Counted from the first letter of the stretch, positions 36,409 to 45,388 are shown. The stretch: 64,000 nt of DNA from Ureibacillus thermosphaericus (GCF_012396605.1 NZ_JAAXPW010000001.1:62001-126000), one strand, 5' to 3'. Numbers and translations: made by a program. Notes: generated by a model from the sequence alone, not told the origin.

Positions 36409-37459
36409 TTACAAAACACTTTATCAACGTTTTCAGATTCCAATTCCTGAAAAAGTATATGATTTAAGTGAAAATGTGAATGCATTTGGCTTTCCTCAGA
36501 AAGTGAAAGATGCTTGGCCCCAATTCATTCACCATATTTCCACCTATCCGCATCCAGAAGCAGAACCGTTAAGAACAATGCTAGCAAAGAAACTAAATGT
36601 TCAACGAGAAAACCTTATCATTGGAAACGGCGCGGCAGAATTATTAACCTTTTTTGCTGGAAGATTTACTAATCGACAAGTAATCATCGTTCATCCAACC
36701 TTTTCTGAATATAAATCGACGTTGGAAGCGCAAGGAGCCAAAATCATTGAATATGTGGCTCATGAAATTACGACATACAAACTTCCAATGAATCAAATCA
36801 AAAAGAGCATGCATGATGCTTCTTGCCTCTACTTATGTAATCCGAATAATCCAACGGGTTCCCTTATTTCAAAGGATATAATTGAAGAACTCTTGATTTA
36901 CGGAAGAGAAGTAGGTTGTGAGCTGTTAGTTGATGAGGCCTTTATGGATTGGACCGATGAATCTGAATCTGTTATCTCCCTAATAAAACAATATTCTAAT
37001 CTTTCGGTTATGAGATCGATGACGAAAATGTACGGTATTGCTGGCATTCGATTAGGATATTTAGTTTCAAGCGAAAATGTTATCAATCAGTTGAGAGAAA
37101 AGCTTCCTCATTGGCACGTAAATGCTTTGGCAATCGAAATCGGCAGATTGTGTTTAGAAGATGATAAATTTCGAAAAGAAAGCATTGAAAATCACCAATC
37201 ATTAAAAAGAAATCTAGAAAACTATTTGCACAAACAACAATGCATCATAACGAAAAGCGTTGCGAACTTTTTATGCTTTCAATTGAAAGAATCGCAAAAA
37301 ACAAGAGATTTTTATTTTTATTGCCTTCGTAATGGAGTTGTCTTAAGACATACAGAAAATTTTGTTGGTATGGATGGCAAATGGCTTCGAATTGGAATTA
37401 AAAGCGAAAAAGCAATCGAAAAATTTCAGCAAGTTATGGATGAATGGTATGGAAAATAA
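36383..37459 (+). CDS. cobD: L-threonine-O-3-phosphate decarboxylase CobD
   Basis: A 358-residue class-II aminotransferase-fold PLP enzyme that makes aminopropanol phosphate for the arm attached by CbiB. PLP-lysine in MRSMTKMYGIAGIRLGYL; the substrate motif CNPNNPTGS is present; the N-terminus has DLSENVNAFGFP, the usual CobD opening. The histidinol-phosphate aminotransferase family is the main alternative, but the operon favours CobD. TTG start at 36383 with GGGAGG nine bases upstream; the GTG at 36374 touches that site. Confidence 0.87.
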   Translation: MQLPSHGANYKTLYQRFQIPIPEKVYDLSENVNAFGFPQKVKDAWPQFIHHISTYPHPEAEPLRTMLAKKLNVQRENLIIGNGAAELLTFFAGRFTNRQVIIVHPTFSEYKSTLEAQGAKIIEYVAHEITTYKLPMNQIKKSMHDASCLYLCNPNNPTGSLISKDIIEELLIYGREVGCELLVDEAFMDWTDESESVISLIKQYSNLSVMRSMTKMYGIAGIRLGYLVSSENVINQLREKLPHWHVNALAIEIGRLCLEDDKFRKESIENHQSLKRNLENYLHKQQCIITKSVANFLCFQLKESQKTRDFYFYCLRNGVVLRHTENFVGMDGKWLRIGIKSEKAIEKFQQVMDEWYGK

Positions 37460-38051
37460 ATTAGAACTTTATATCGTGCGCCATGGAGAAACAGAATGGA
37501 ATAAAGAAGGGCGGCTGCAAGGGTGGCTCGATTCAAATTTAACGAAAATGGGCATTGAGCAAGTCATGCGTTTAAAAGGGCAACTTCAAGACATTTCATT
37601 TGATGCGGCTTTTTCTAGTCCTTCAAAAAGAGCCTATGACACTGCCGAAATATTAGTAGGTCATTATTTAACGATTGAAAAAGATGCTAGATTGCAAGAA
37701 ATTCATTTAGGTAGTTGGCAAGGAAAGCGGATTGCAGAAATTCAAAATGATGATGCAGAAAGATACGAGGAATATTGCTGTTATCCAGAACGATACACCC
37801 CTGATACCGGGGAAAGTTTCCAACAAGTTATTCAACGAATGGACGAGTTTGTTCAATTTTGTGCAAGAAAATTGAGCTCGGGGAAAATTCTTGTTGTATC
37901 CCATGGTGTAGCCATTCGCGCCCTAATATTATCGATTTTACGATTACCAATTCAACATATATGGGACTTTGAAATTGAAGGAGCAAGTGTCACAAAAATT
38001 ATCGTGACAAAGGAAAATCGAATGATTGAATATACCGGAAAGGTCTTTTAG
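37449..38051 (+). CDS. cobC: Histidine phosphatase CobC (alpha-ribazole phosphatase type)
   Basis: A 200-residue phosphoglycerate-mutase-like phosphatase. The phosphohistidine motif is VRHGETEWN, the second histidine lies in VVSHGVAIRALIL, and the acid in LQEIHLGSWQGK. In cobalamin synthesis it dephosphorylates alpha-ribazole-5'-phosphate or adenosylcobalamin phosphate. The generic fold means its assignment rests on the operon. ATG at 37449, 11 bases inside the cobD end; a long in-frame extension to 37362 lies entirely within cobD. Confidence 0.82.
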   Translation: MENKLELYIVRHGETEWNKEGRLQGWLDSNLTKMGIEQVMRLKGQLQDISFDAAFSSPSKRAYDTAEILVGHYLTIEKDARLQEIHLGSWQGKRIAEIQNDDAERYEEYCCYPERYTPDTGESFQQVIQRMDEFVQFCARKLSSGKILVVSHGVAIRALILSILRLPIQHIWDFEIEGASVTKIIVTKENRMIEYTGKVF

Positions 38052-38113
38052 TTTGAATATACAACTCCAATGAAAAATATATTGAACTAAATAAGATAAA
38101 CGGAGTTGTTTAC

Positions 38114-38731
38114 ATGTACGCCCATCATTTAAGACTTGTATTACAACATTTTGCTTTAATGTGGGGTTTAACGGCCATTGGTTTATTGATTGGAATGTTA
38201 TTGCCATCTTCAATTGTTTTGCCCATTGCAATTATGAATATTATCTTGTTAATTGTCGTCGTTTTTGTACGCAATGTATATTTAGCGGGTGGAATTTTAT
38301 ATACTGTTCCATTTTTAACAGGTATTATGTTCTTTTGGTTAGGTCAGTTTTTTATAGAGGCACTAGGAGCAGCATTTTTGCTTTCCGTATTTTTCGGAAC
38401 GGTAATTCTATTTATTATACTTGCGTTAGTGGGATTAAATATACCACGGGATCTTTCTAGCTGGGGAATGTATTTAGTGGCAATTTTACTTATTGTTATT
38501 ATATTTTCCCTTATTTATTTCTTTATCTCAGTTAGCAGTGCAGTACATATATTTATTGCAGCTTTAATCGTATTGGTATTTGCTCTTTTCACTGTGTATG
38601 ATTTTAATTTAATTCGGAATCATTATGTAAAAGAAGATGAAGTTGTAAAGATGGCTTTGAGTTTATATTTAGTTTTTATCAATTTATTTATCCATTTATT
38701 AGAATTGATTTACCGATTGAAAAAAGGATAA
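38114..38731 (+). CDS. BI-1/YetJ-like (UPF0005) membrane protein
   Basis: A 205-residue, almost entirely hydrophobic protein with about seven membrane helices. The C-terminal end (VYDFNLIRNHYVKEDEVVKMALSLYL, then FINLFIHLLEL) matches the Bax-inhibitor-1 signature, including the aspartate that closes the calcium-leak pore in YetJ. A pH-dependent calcium leak is therefore possible. GGAGTTG at 38101-38107 precedes the ATG. It stands between the cob operon and glnR and ends with its own terminator. Confidence 0.7.
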   Translation: MYAHHLRLVLQHFALMWGLTAIGLLIGMLLPSSIVLPIAIMNIILLIVVVFVRNVYLAGGILYTVPFLTGIMFFWLGQFFIEALGAAFLLSVFFGTVILFIILALVGLNIPRDLSSWGMYLVAILLIVIIFSLIYFFISVSSAVHIFIAALIVLVFALFTVYDFNLIRNHYVKEDEVVKMALSLYLVFINLFIHLLELIYRLKKG

Positions 38732-38742
38732 TGATAAAGGAA

Positions 38743-38788
38743 AAAACTGTGGAAAATGACAATCAATTTTCCCACAGTTTTTTTGTTT
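38743..38788 (+). terminator. Terminator before glnR
   Basis: AAAACTGTGG-AAAA pairs with TTTTCCCACAGTTTT (one bulge), followed by TTTG. Confidence 0.9.
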
Positions 38789-38863
38789 TGCGTCAAAATA
38801 AAAAATAAACAATTTTTCTTAGGATAAATGGCAATTTATCTCGAATATACAATAAATTACTGA

Positions 38864-38880
38864 TGTTAGGTTTTCTAACA
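38864..38880 (+). promoter_or_regulatory. GlnR/TnrA operator 1
   Basis: TGTTAGGTTTTCTAACA fits TGTNA-N7-TNACA perfectly and is palindromic. It lies just upstream of the glnR promoter. Confidence 0.85.
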
Positions 38881-38885
38881 TGACA

Positions 38886-38914
38886 TTGACAAATAAAATG
38901 ACAGGTAGTAAAAT
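38886..38914 (+). promoter_or_regulatory. glnRA promoter overlapping GlnR operator 2
   Basis: TTGACA (38886-38891) and TAAAAT (38909-38914) with 17-base spacing. A second GlnR half-site pair, TGACA-N7-TGACA (38887-38903), covers the -35 element and spacer, so GlnR bound here would block RNA polymerase. The two-operator layout is the same as in B. subtilis glnRA. Confidence 0.8.
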
Positions 38915-38936
38915 TTCCTCATTGGGGAGGAGTGAC

Positions 38937-39341
38937 ATGTCAAATCAAAAGAAACGGACGAGTGAAATTCGAAAATCTATGCCTTTATTGCCAATTGGTA
39001 CGGTAATTCAATTAACGGATCTTACGGCGCGCCAAATTCGTTATTATGAAGAACATGATTTAATTCGTCCACATCGTACAGAAGGCAATCAACGAATGTT
39101 TTCATTAAATGATGTTGATCAACTGCTAGAAATTAAAGATTTACTTGAACAAGGTTTAAACATTGCGGGAATCAAAAAAGTCTTTGAAATGAAAAAAGAG
39201 GAAAATGAGCATAATAAAATCGGAAAAGAACTATCAGAAGATAAAATCCGCAGCATTTTGCGGGAAGAAATGAAGATTGCTCAATCCCGTTTGCAAAAAC
39301 CTTCCTTGCGTTATGGAGACGTTAATAGGCTCTATCAATAA
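38937..39341 (+). CDS. glnR: Glutamine synthetase repressor GlnR
   Basis: A 134-residue MerR-family repressor. The winged helix lies near the N-terminus ([20 protein letters not shown], then [17 protein letters not shown]). The C-terminal region (about 90-134) senses feedback-inhibited glutamine synthetase in Bacillus. ATG at 38937 behind GGGGAGGAG; an extension to 38880 would cross the promoter and operator. It represses its own operon when nitrogen is in excess. Confidence 0.95.
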   Translation: MSNQKKRTSEIRKSMPLLPIGTVIQLTDLTARQIRYYEEHDLIRPHRTEGNQRMFSLNDVDQLLEIKDLLEQGLNIAGIKKVFEMKKEENEHNKIGKELSEDKIRSILREEMKIAQSRLQKPSLRYGDVNRLYQ

Positions 39342-39384
39342 CAATCCTCAAAGCAAAGTTAACATAATTAGGAGAGTGGATTTT

Positions 39385-40719
39385 TTGAGTCGTTATACAA
39401 AAGAAGATATCTATCGTTTAGTAGAAGAAAAGGAAGTAAAATTCATCCGATTACAATTTACTGATATTTTAGGAACAATCAAAAACGTGGAAATTCCTGT
39501 AAGCCAATTGGATAAGGCATTGAACAATAAAATGATGTTCGACGGATCTTCCATTGAAGGATTTGTGCGAATTGAAGAATCTGATATGTATTTATATCCG
39601 GATTTAGATACATTCATGGTATTCCCTTGGACAACTGGGAAAGGGAAGGTAGCTCGTTTTATTTGTGATATTTACACTGCTGATGGCGAACCATTCTTAG
39701 GTGACCCTCGCACAAACTTAAAACGAATTATTAAAGAAATGAAAGAAATGGGCTTTACCGATTTCAATCTAGGGCCTGAACCAGAGTTCTTCTTATTTAA
39801 ATTGGATGAAAACGGCGAACCTACTTTAGAAGTTAACGACCATGGTGGATATTTTGATTTAGCTCCAACTGACCTTGGAGAAAACTGCCGCCGCGATATT
39901 GTATTAGAGTTAGAAGAGATGGGCTTCGAAGTGGAAGCGTCTCACCATGAAGTGGCGCCAGGACAACATGAAATCGACTTTAAATATGCAGACGCAATTA
40001 CTGCTTGTGATAATATTCAAACATTTAAATTAGTAGTTAAAACGATTGCAAGAAAACATGGATTACATGCAACGTTTATGCCGAAGCCATTATTCGGTGA
40101 AGCAGGGTCAGGTATGCACTGCAATGTTTCTTTATTCAAAGGAAATGAGAATGCATTCTATGATCCATCAACAGAACTTGGATTATCCGAAACGGCGATG
40201 CAATTTATGGCTGGTGTATTAAAACACGTACAAAGCTTTACGGCCATTACAAATCCAACAGTGAACTCTTACAAGCGTTTAGTACCTGGGTTTGAAGCCC
40301 CTGTATATGTCGCTTGGTCTGCACAAAATCGCTCTCCATTAATTCGTGTACCAGCTTCTCGCGGAGTGTCAACACGTATTGAAGTGCGTTCTGTTGATCC
40401 ATCAGCGAATCCATATTTAGCAATGGCAGTTATTTTAGCGGCTGGTCTTGACGGAATTAAAAATAAATTAACGCCGCCAGCACCAATTAACCGAAACATC
40501 TATATCATGACAGAAGAAGAGCGTCGTGAAAATGGAATTGAAAACTTACCAGCACAATTAGATGATGCCCTTCGTTTATTAGAGCAGGATGAAGTGGTGA
40601 AAAACGCACTTGGACCACATATTTACCAAAACTTTAAAGAAGCGAAGGAAATCGAATTCGAAATGTACCGCTCCACAGTTCACCCGTGGGAGAGAGAGCA
40701 TTATTTGAAAATGTATTAA
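39385..40719 (+). CDS. glnA: Glutamine synthetase type I
   Basis: A 444-residue GSI-alpha enzyme (same length as B. subtilis GlnA) that makes glutamine from glutamate, ammonia and ATP. Motifs: [41 protein letters not shown] and [12 protein letters not shown] with the feedback-related glutamate. No adenylylation site region typical of GSI-beta. TTG start at 39385 with AGGAGAG upstream; the frame to 39277 overlaps glnR and lacks a ribosome site. Confidence 0.97.
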   Translation: MSRYTKEDIYRLVEEKEVKFIRLQFTDILGTIKNVEIPVSQLDKALNNKMMFDGSSIEGFVRIEESDMYLYPDLDTFMVFPWTTGKGKVARFICDIYTADGEPFLGDPRTNLKRIIKEMKEMGFTDFNLGPEPEFFLFKLDENGEPTLEVNDHGGYFDLAPTDLGENCRRDIVLELEEMGFEVEASHHEVAPGQHEIDFKYADAITACDNIQTFKLVVKTIARKHGLHATFMPKPLFGEAGSGMHCNVSLFKGNENAFYDPSTELGLSETAMQFMAGVLKHVQSFTAITNPTVNSYKRLVPGFEAPVYVAWSAQNRSPLIRVPASRGVSTRIEVRSVDPSANPYLAMAVILAAGLDGIKNKLTPPAPINRNIYIMTEEERRENGIENLPAQLDDALRLLEQDEVVKNALGPHIYQNFKEAKEIEFEMYRSTVHPWEREHYLKMY

Positions 40720-40734
40720 TTAGTTAAGTATACA

Positions 40735-40777
40735 AACACAGCAGCCTCAGAATTATCTATTGGCTGCTGTTTTACAT
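40735..40777 (+). terminator. Terminator of glnRA
   Basis: ACAGCAGCC (40738-40746) pairs with GGCTGCTGT (40762-40770), followed by TTTACATTTTT. It also faces the convergent minus-strand pilin gene. Confidence 0.85.
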
Positions 40778-40779
40778 TT

Positions 40780-42684
40780 TTACATTTGTTTATCTATATA
40801 TCTCGGTATGTCAACATTGTAGATTAGTTCTTCTGTTCGATTTAATTGAAGATATGTGGCAACTACATCTTCGTTATAATGAACTTGCAAACGTGAGTGG
40901 TATTTATAGCATTTTTGTTGGTTATTTTTATTCGGATAACTACAGCGAGAATCATTCGGATATTGATACGAATTGTAAGTATCATAATCATCTTGTTTTT
41001 CACTTATTAAGAAATAATCGCTTCCATATTTTTTACTATTCGAAAACGAACTTTCACTAGATTTTCCCCTGATAGCATGTAAAGTAATTCTATTCCCATA
41101 AATACCGCCATGGATTTTCATATTGGATCCTACACCGTATATTTCAAGTTCTTGATCTGAATAAAGATAACCATAAATTTCACTCGGATTATCATGATCA
41201 GACCATAATGAATTATTAGCTAATTTTACTTTTCCTTTTGAGAAAATAACTAACGTACCATTTGAATTTTCGCCATTATCATTTTTGTAAGTAAGGCTGT
41301 TTATTTTCGAATATTGAATATCAACTCCTGATTGACCATTTACATAAATTAATGCATTAGCTGATAAGTCAGAATTATTAATAATGAGTTTTCCATTCAC
41401 AAAGATACTACCTTGCAGTTCAACTTTACCTGTAATCGTTAAATCACCATTTACATACAAAGTATCGTTTATATTGACTTTTGTAGAAGTTTTATCTCCA
41501 CCTTTAATTCTTAAATTCGCATTAGTAGCAAGGCGATCAAACTCAAAATTACCGTTTAATTCAAAGGTTTTTGTATTATTTGGTTCATAGTATCTTGTTT
41601 TTGTACAAAGGAATAATCCACACCAATCTAAATAAGTTTCTGTATAAACTAAGTATCTATTACCTTTATAAGTACCACTTGATATGTTGTAACTATCTGA
41701 AATTGATTGTAAATCTGTTGTATTAGGTGAATTTCTTTCGTATTTATAAGCAGATTTTTTACTCTCTATATCCACTGGTTTTATTTCTGAATCGGTAGTT
41801 ATAATCGAAGGAGCAGTATCAAATACGCTAGTATCAAATAAATCGCTTATTTTATCTTTTTCGATGTTACTTAATACGCTATTATTCAATAAGTGAATCC
41901 CATCGTAACGTTGACTATTAGTTAGTTTGTCTACCACTTGATAAAATTTACTATTATTACCTACTACAATTTTTGGGCTACTACGTTTACTTGTTGATTT
42001 CATACTTGGCTTTAAGCTTTCAACCCAATAGTGACTAGAATTATTTATTATATGAGCTTTTTCGTAAGTGGTTAAGCTTCCGTTAAACCTTAGATCGCCA
42101 GTTATTTGTACCGCACCGTTTAAATGAATATTTCCTTGTGAAGTGAGTGCATATTTTAACTGTTCAGGAACTTTATCTGCTCCAATTTCTACAAATGTTG
42201 TTAATTGTTTTCTTTTCCCATTAACATTACCAATACTTACTATTTCTAATTTTCTTTTTAATACATTTAATTCCCCGTCTTCATCATAAACTGGATGTAC
42301 ATCTTTAATACAAGCGATAGATTGATCGGAAGCCTTACTTGTTGTAACGACTAATCCGCTAATAAGATTCCCATTAGAGTCGAATGTACATCGATATTTC
42401 GGATGATTTTTGTCATATTTTTCTAACTCATCAATAAAATCATCTTTTGATTTTCCGCTTTTTGTAAAATCGGCAAGGCTAGTATTGATATCATTTACAA
42501 TATAATCTAAACCCTTTTCTGCTAAATTTAATGATTGAACACTTTCTTCGCGAGTAGTGTTTCTTACGGTCCCGTTCATTGATAATGTAACTAATGAAAA
42601 AGCTATTACTGAAAATAATATGATAATCGCAAAGGTAAGGAATAGGGTGTATCCTTGTGAATTGTTAATATATTTTTTTAACAT
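40780..42684 (-). CDS. PilX-like large minor pilin with beta-rich C-terminal domain
   Basis: A 634-residue protein. Its start resembles a class III prepilin (NNSQG then a 25-residue hydrophobic helix, YTLFLTFAIIILFSVIAFSLV); the usual Glu5 is replaced, as in PilX/GspK-type minor pilins. Residues about 170-560 have many short alternating strands (ALTSQGNIHLNGAVQITGDL; LYVNGDLTITGKVELQGSIF), suggesting a beta-helix like bactofilin or adhesin folds. Cysteines come in pairs (WCGLFLC, RCSYPNKNNQQKC), fitting an extracellular disulfide-bonded tip. I start at the ATG at 42684 with GAGGAGGG upstream; the longer frame overlaps the previous gene. Function at the pilus tip is inferred. Confidence 0.75.
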   Translation of the reverse strand: MLKKYINNSQGYTLFLTFAIIILFSVIAFSLVTLSMNGTVRNTTREESVQSLNLAEKGLDYIVNDINTSLADFTKSGKSKDDFIDELEKYDKNHPKYRCTFDSNGNLISGLVVTTSKASDQSIACIKDVHPVYDEDGELNVLKRKLEIVSIGNVNGKRKQLTTFVEIGADKVPEQLKYALTSQGNIHLNGAVQITGDLRFNGSLTTYEKAHIINNSSHYWVESLKPSMKSTSKRSSPKIVVGNNSKFYQVVDKLTNSQRYDGIHLLNNSVLSNIEKDKISDLFDTSVFDTAPSIITTDSEIKPVDIESKKSAYKYERNSPNTTDLQSISDSYNISSGTYKGNRYLVYTETYLDWCGLFLCTKTRYYEPNNTKTFELNGNFEFDRLATNANLRIKGGDKTSTKVNINDTLYVNGDLTITGKVELQGSIFVNGKLIINNSDLSANALIYVNGQSGVDIQYSKINSLTYKNDNGENSNGTLVIFSKGKVKLANNSLWSDHDNPSEIYGYLYSDQELEIYGVGSNMKIHGGIYGNRITLHAIRGKSSESSFSNSKKYGSDYFLISEKQDDYDTYNSYQYPNDSRCSYPNKNNQQKCYKYHSRLQVHYNEDVVATYLQLNRTEELIYNVDIPRYIDKQM

Positions 42685-42685
42685 A

Positions 42686-43192
42686 CTAACCCTCCTCTTC
42701 TTCTTTTTTAAGATCATTGATTGATCGAACTTCAGTTTTAAAGGTTTTTTCAAAATTGTTTTTGGTAGATTGTAAAGTCAACATGATAGTATATGTACGA
42801 TTAAGATTGGTATCCTCAGTGTACTCAATATCGCTTTTTTCCCATACAACTTCAACGATTACATCATTGTATTGAAGTGTTGAACCATTTAAATAAATTT
42901 GCCCATTTTTAAATCCAGTAATAGTTGAAGAATCATCAATTTTTTCAAGATAATAATTATTGTGACCAGGATCTTCTATAAATTTAAATTCTGAATTTTT
43001 TGAGGTATATATTTCTTTTATTAGACTCGACATAATAAAATCCGCTGCGTCCCTTATAGCAATTTCGGAGGTTACCTTTTCTTGTGTTTTAAAAGAATTT
43101 ATTAAAAGGGTAGTAGAAAAAAGAAGTACAAAGCTGGAAATTATGATTGCTGCAAGTAGCTCAACCAAAGTGAGACCTCTTTGATTATTCAT
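42686..43192 (-). CDS. PilW-like minor pilin (prepilin-type N-terminus)
   Basis: A 168-residue prepilin-like protein. The leader NNQRG is followed by LTLVELLAAIIISSFVLLF, so cleavage is expected after the glycine, with the Glu at mature position 5 present. The rest is a small beta-rich domain (FIEDPGHNNYYLEKIDD; LQYNDVIVEVVWEKSD). It overlaps the PilV-like gene by eight bases and its stop lies one base from the ATG of the PilX-like gene. Minor pilins of this type prime pilus assembly in known systems. Confidence 0.8.
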   Translation of the reverse strand: MNNQRGLTLVELLAAIIISSFVLLFSTTLLINSFKTQEKVTSEIAIRDAADFIMSSLIKEIYTSKNSEFKFIEDPGHNNYYLEKIDDSSTITGFKNGQIYLNGSTLQYNDVIVEVVWEKSDIEYTEDTNLNRTYTIMLTLQSTKNNFEKTFKTEVRSINDLKKEEEEG

Positions 43193-43610
43193 ATATTACG
43201 TACCCCTCTACAGTACTTTTTTTACCGTTATATTCGACAGTAACAATAACGTTAATTAATTTGTTGTTTTTTTCTTTGTTATTTTGTGTTGCAATAATTT
43301 CGAGGTCGTAAGTATCGCCGCCCGAATATATTTCTTTTGTTTTTCGAATAGTTTGATTATAATTTACTGAATGATCTACTGGGGGTAAATTACCGGTTTC
43401 AAAAGGAGATAACTTTATTCTTTCAAGTTCTGCTTCAGCTAAATTGATAGCAATTAACTTGTCATTATTGTAATTAGCAGTATTAAACGAAGAAATGAAT
43501 AATGAATAAAAGCTAAGTAAAGCGATTGTAATTAAAACAATTGATGCGACAGCTTCAACTAACGAAAAACCTTGATTATTCTTAATAATATTAAAAATTT
43601 TTAAATACAA
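43185..43610 (-). CDS. PilV-like minor pilin (prepilin-type N-terminus)
   Basis: A 141-residue prepilin-like protein: NNQG followed by FSLVEAVASIVLITIALLSF, with Glu5 present, then NLAEAELERIKLSPF, a pattern seen in PilV/GspI-like minor pilins. I prefer the TTG at 43610, which has AGGTAGG eight bases upstream; a GTG at 43619 overlaps that ribosome site and would add three residues. First gene of the minus-strand pilin triplet. Confidence 0.78.
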   Translation of the reverse strand: MYLKIFNIIKNNQGFSLVEAVASIVLITIALLSFYSLFISSFNTANYNNDKLIAINLAEAELERIKLSPFETGNLPPVDHSVNYNQTIRKTKEIYSGGDTYDLEIIATQNNKEKNNKLINVIVTVEYNGKKSTVEGYVIYE

Positions 43611-44212
43611 TTTCTTCACCTACCTGTCATAACAACAAAAAATGTCTTTGATGAATAGAGATTGATCAATGAAAAACGAATGCATAAAGTATGGATTTGA
43701 GTAGCAGTGATATTATTTATTGAATGAATGATGCCAAATATTGAAGAAATCTTTTTCAGTGTATTTTATGAGTAAACTTTCAGATTTGATGAAATAGTAG
43801 TAATAAAGACATATTTTAAATAGAAAAGTTTTAAGATTAATTATTAATATAATACAAATGTAATAGGTGGTTGAAAATGGGTATAAAGTTATAAAAATGT
43901 TATGAACTCACATTTATGACTTAGAAATTAGTAATAATTTCTTTTGGAGTGTAGGTCGTTCCACTTCTTTTTTTTTCACATTTTTAATATCCAGTTTGTT
44001 TGCAACAATAAATGTCATTGTGTGTAATAAAACAATATATTTTCACGTTAAGGGATGAGTAGTAAAATTTTCTTATTCAATATCATTATATGTGAAGGAT
44101 AAATGAAGAAAATTACATTTCTATTGAAATATTGACAATAAAGTGATTTTTTCTGCTCACTCATTAGAGATCCTTAAAATGTTTATATTAATATTGAATC
44201 AATCCAATAAAA

Positions 44213-44248
44213 AAGGGGGCGTCTGAAAAGTCATTTCAAGACGCCCCC
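44213..44248 (-). terminator. GC-rich hairpin at the left edge of the relic island
   Basis: GGGGGCGTCT (44215-44224) pairs with AGACGCCCCC (44239-44248). The T-run lies on the left side, so if it is a terminator it acts on leftward transcripts. The shape also resembles the ends of several insertion sequences. Confidence 0.5.
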
Positions 44249-44251
44249 TTT

Positions 44252-44321
44252 GCGGCTGTCGCACAAGCTTTCGCCGCAGATAAATTGCGGCTGTCGCACA
44301 AGCTTTCGCCGCAGATAAATT
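44252..44321. repeat. Two identical 35-bp direct repeats
   Basis: Two perfect tandem copies (44252-44286 and 44287-44321). Each unit starts with GCGGC and contains the complementary GCCGC after about 16 bases, so each copy can fold into its own hairpin. Locally much richer in GC than the surroundings. Confidence 0.9.
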
Positions 44322-44433
44322 GCGACGAGGAGGCGTGTTTGATGTGACCACTGCAGGAACAAAGTTTTTAAGAGAAGATTACTATAAGAAGTAAGGCTGT
44401 TCAGAAAGTGTTCGACTTTCTGGACAGCCCCCT
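44322..44433 (+). mobile_element. Possible transposase 3' remnant with terminal hairpin
   Basis: A frame ending at 44391-44393 reads RRGGVFDVTTAGTKFLRED-YYKK-stop, which looks like a short C-terminal piece of a protein. Immediately behind it a palindrome (GGCTGTTCAGAAAGT with ACTTTCTGGACAGCC, 44395-44429) is followed by CCCTTTTTTTT. A stop codon followed by such a hairpin is typical for the end of IS1182/IS4-like elements. No transposase core remains. The family is a guess from layout only. Confidence 0.4.
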
Positions 44434-44438
44434 TTTTT

Positions 44439-44897
44439 TTATTCCTTTCCTTCCGCTTCCCATTTCAAAACATTTTCTTTTTCAACAATAAGTGCTCCGT
44501 TTTCTTTATCAAAAACTGAAACATAAACTCTTGTAAGATTTTCATATTCAGCATGTGGTTTCATTTTTAAAATAACGTAAAATTCATCTTCTTCTTTATA
44601 TTCTTTTTCAAAGGTGAAGATGGCATATTCTCCTTCCTTTGGTTCGCGATAGCCGATTGATTGGATTGCTTCGAATCGCTTTTCAAATGGATATTGTTCC
44701 GCAACAGCATAGGCTTTATTAAGTTCCGCTTCTGCCACCCTTGTAGCCTCAGCTATCACTTCTTCAGAAAATTCGATATTTCGATCTTTAATTGTAAAAT
44801 AAATCATTGCACCGCCTGAAATAAGAAAAAGTACACAAATCGTGATTACTGTAACAACTAGCGATTTGCCGCCTCTTTGATTGAATAGATATTTCAC
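44439..44897 (-). CDS. Pilin-like single-span membrane protein
   Basis: A 152-residue protein: short positively charged N-terminus with NQRGG, one hydrophobic helix (VVTVITICVLFLISGGAMIYF), then a charged extracytoplasmic domain of about 110 residues with many Glu/Lys. It resembles a prepilin, but the residue pattern after the glycine is KSLVV rather than TLVEL and Glu5 is missing, so it could be a minor pilin or a simple anchored accessory protein. GTG start at 44897 behind AGTAGG (eight bases). Divergent from the VanW-like gene at the head of the pil operon. Confidence 0.65.
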   Translation of the reverse strand: MKYLFNQRGGKSLVVTVITICVLFLISGGAMIYFTIKDRNIEFSEEVIAEATRVAEAELNKAYAVAEQYPFEKRFEAIQSIGYREPKEGEYAIFTFEKEYKEEDEFYVILKMKPHAEYENLTRVYVSVFDKENGALIVEKENVLKWEAEGKE

Positions 44898-45388
44898 TAT
44901 AAGCACCTACTTATCATGTAGAATGAATTCTAATTTCAATGTAATGAAAAACGTTGAAAAATGCCATAGAAGTCAGTGAATTGTGCTTTCATTGTCACAA
45001 TATGTTGATGTTTTGATTTATCTTGCTTACAAAACATTATGGAATCATAACATATTGTTTTTGTAACAAAAATGAAACATTTTTTACAAATCTTATATAC
45101 ATATAACAAAGGTAATCAAAAATATAATTATAGTAGAAGGGAACTATTATTTATCTGGAATGGATATATATTATAAAATAAAAAATTTCCAGTAAAATGG
45201 ATGATTTTTGGTCTATAAATTTATTGTACAAAAAAATTTAAGGAAAATAGGTATAAAGAATCATACTAAAAATTGTAAATTAATGTATCCTATTTTGTGT
45301 GAATTTGATTAGGGGATTATTTACTATGAGATATAGTAAATTATGATTAATATTGGTACAAAAAGTGTTGTGTAATGAGGTGGATACG
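44898..45388. other. Divergent regulatory gap at the head of the pil operon
   Basis: 491 bases, over 75% AT by eye, between the divergent pilin-like gene and the VanW-like gene. It must contain the promoter for the main pil operon. I could not assign one convincingly: no TTGACA/TATAAT pair with 16-18 spacing, no sigma-D-type GCCGATAT, and no conserved c-di-GMP riboswitch core was seen. Confidence 0.5.

Larger units (their letters stand above)
43611..44438. other. Long AT-rich gap with a transposon-like relic
   Basis: 828 bases between minus-strand pilin genes. Positions 43611-44210 are very AT-rich, without an open frame over about 50 codons or any motif I recognise; this part should include the promoter of the pilin triplet. 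Positions 44213-44433 form a small GC-rich island, described separately. Confidence 0.7.

Noticed and set aside
44898-45388. c-di-GMP riboswitch ahead of the pil operon
   Set aside because: Looked for because pilus genes are often controlled this way; the conserved core sequences are absent on both strands.
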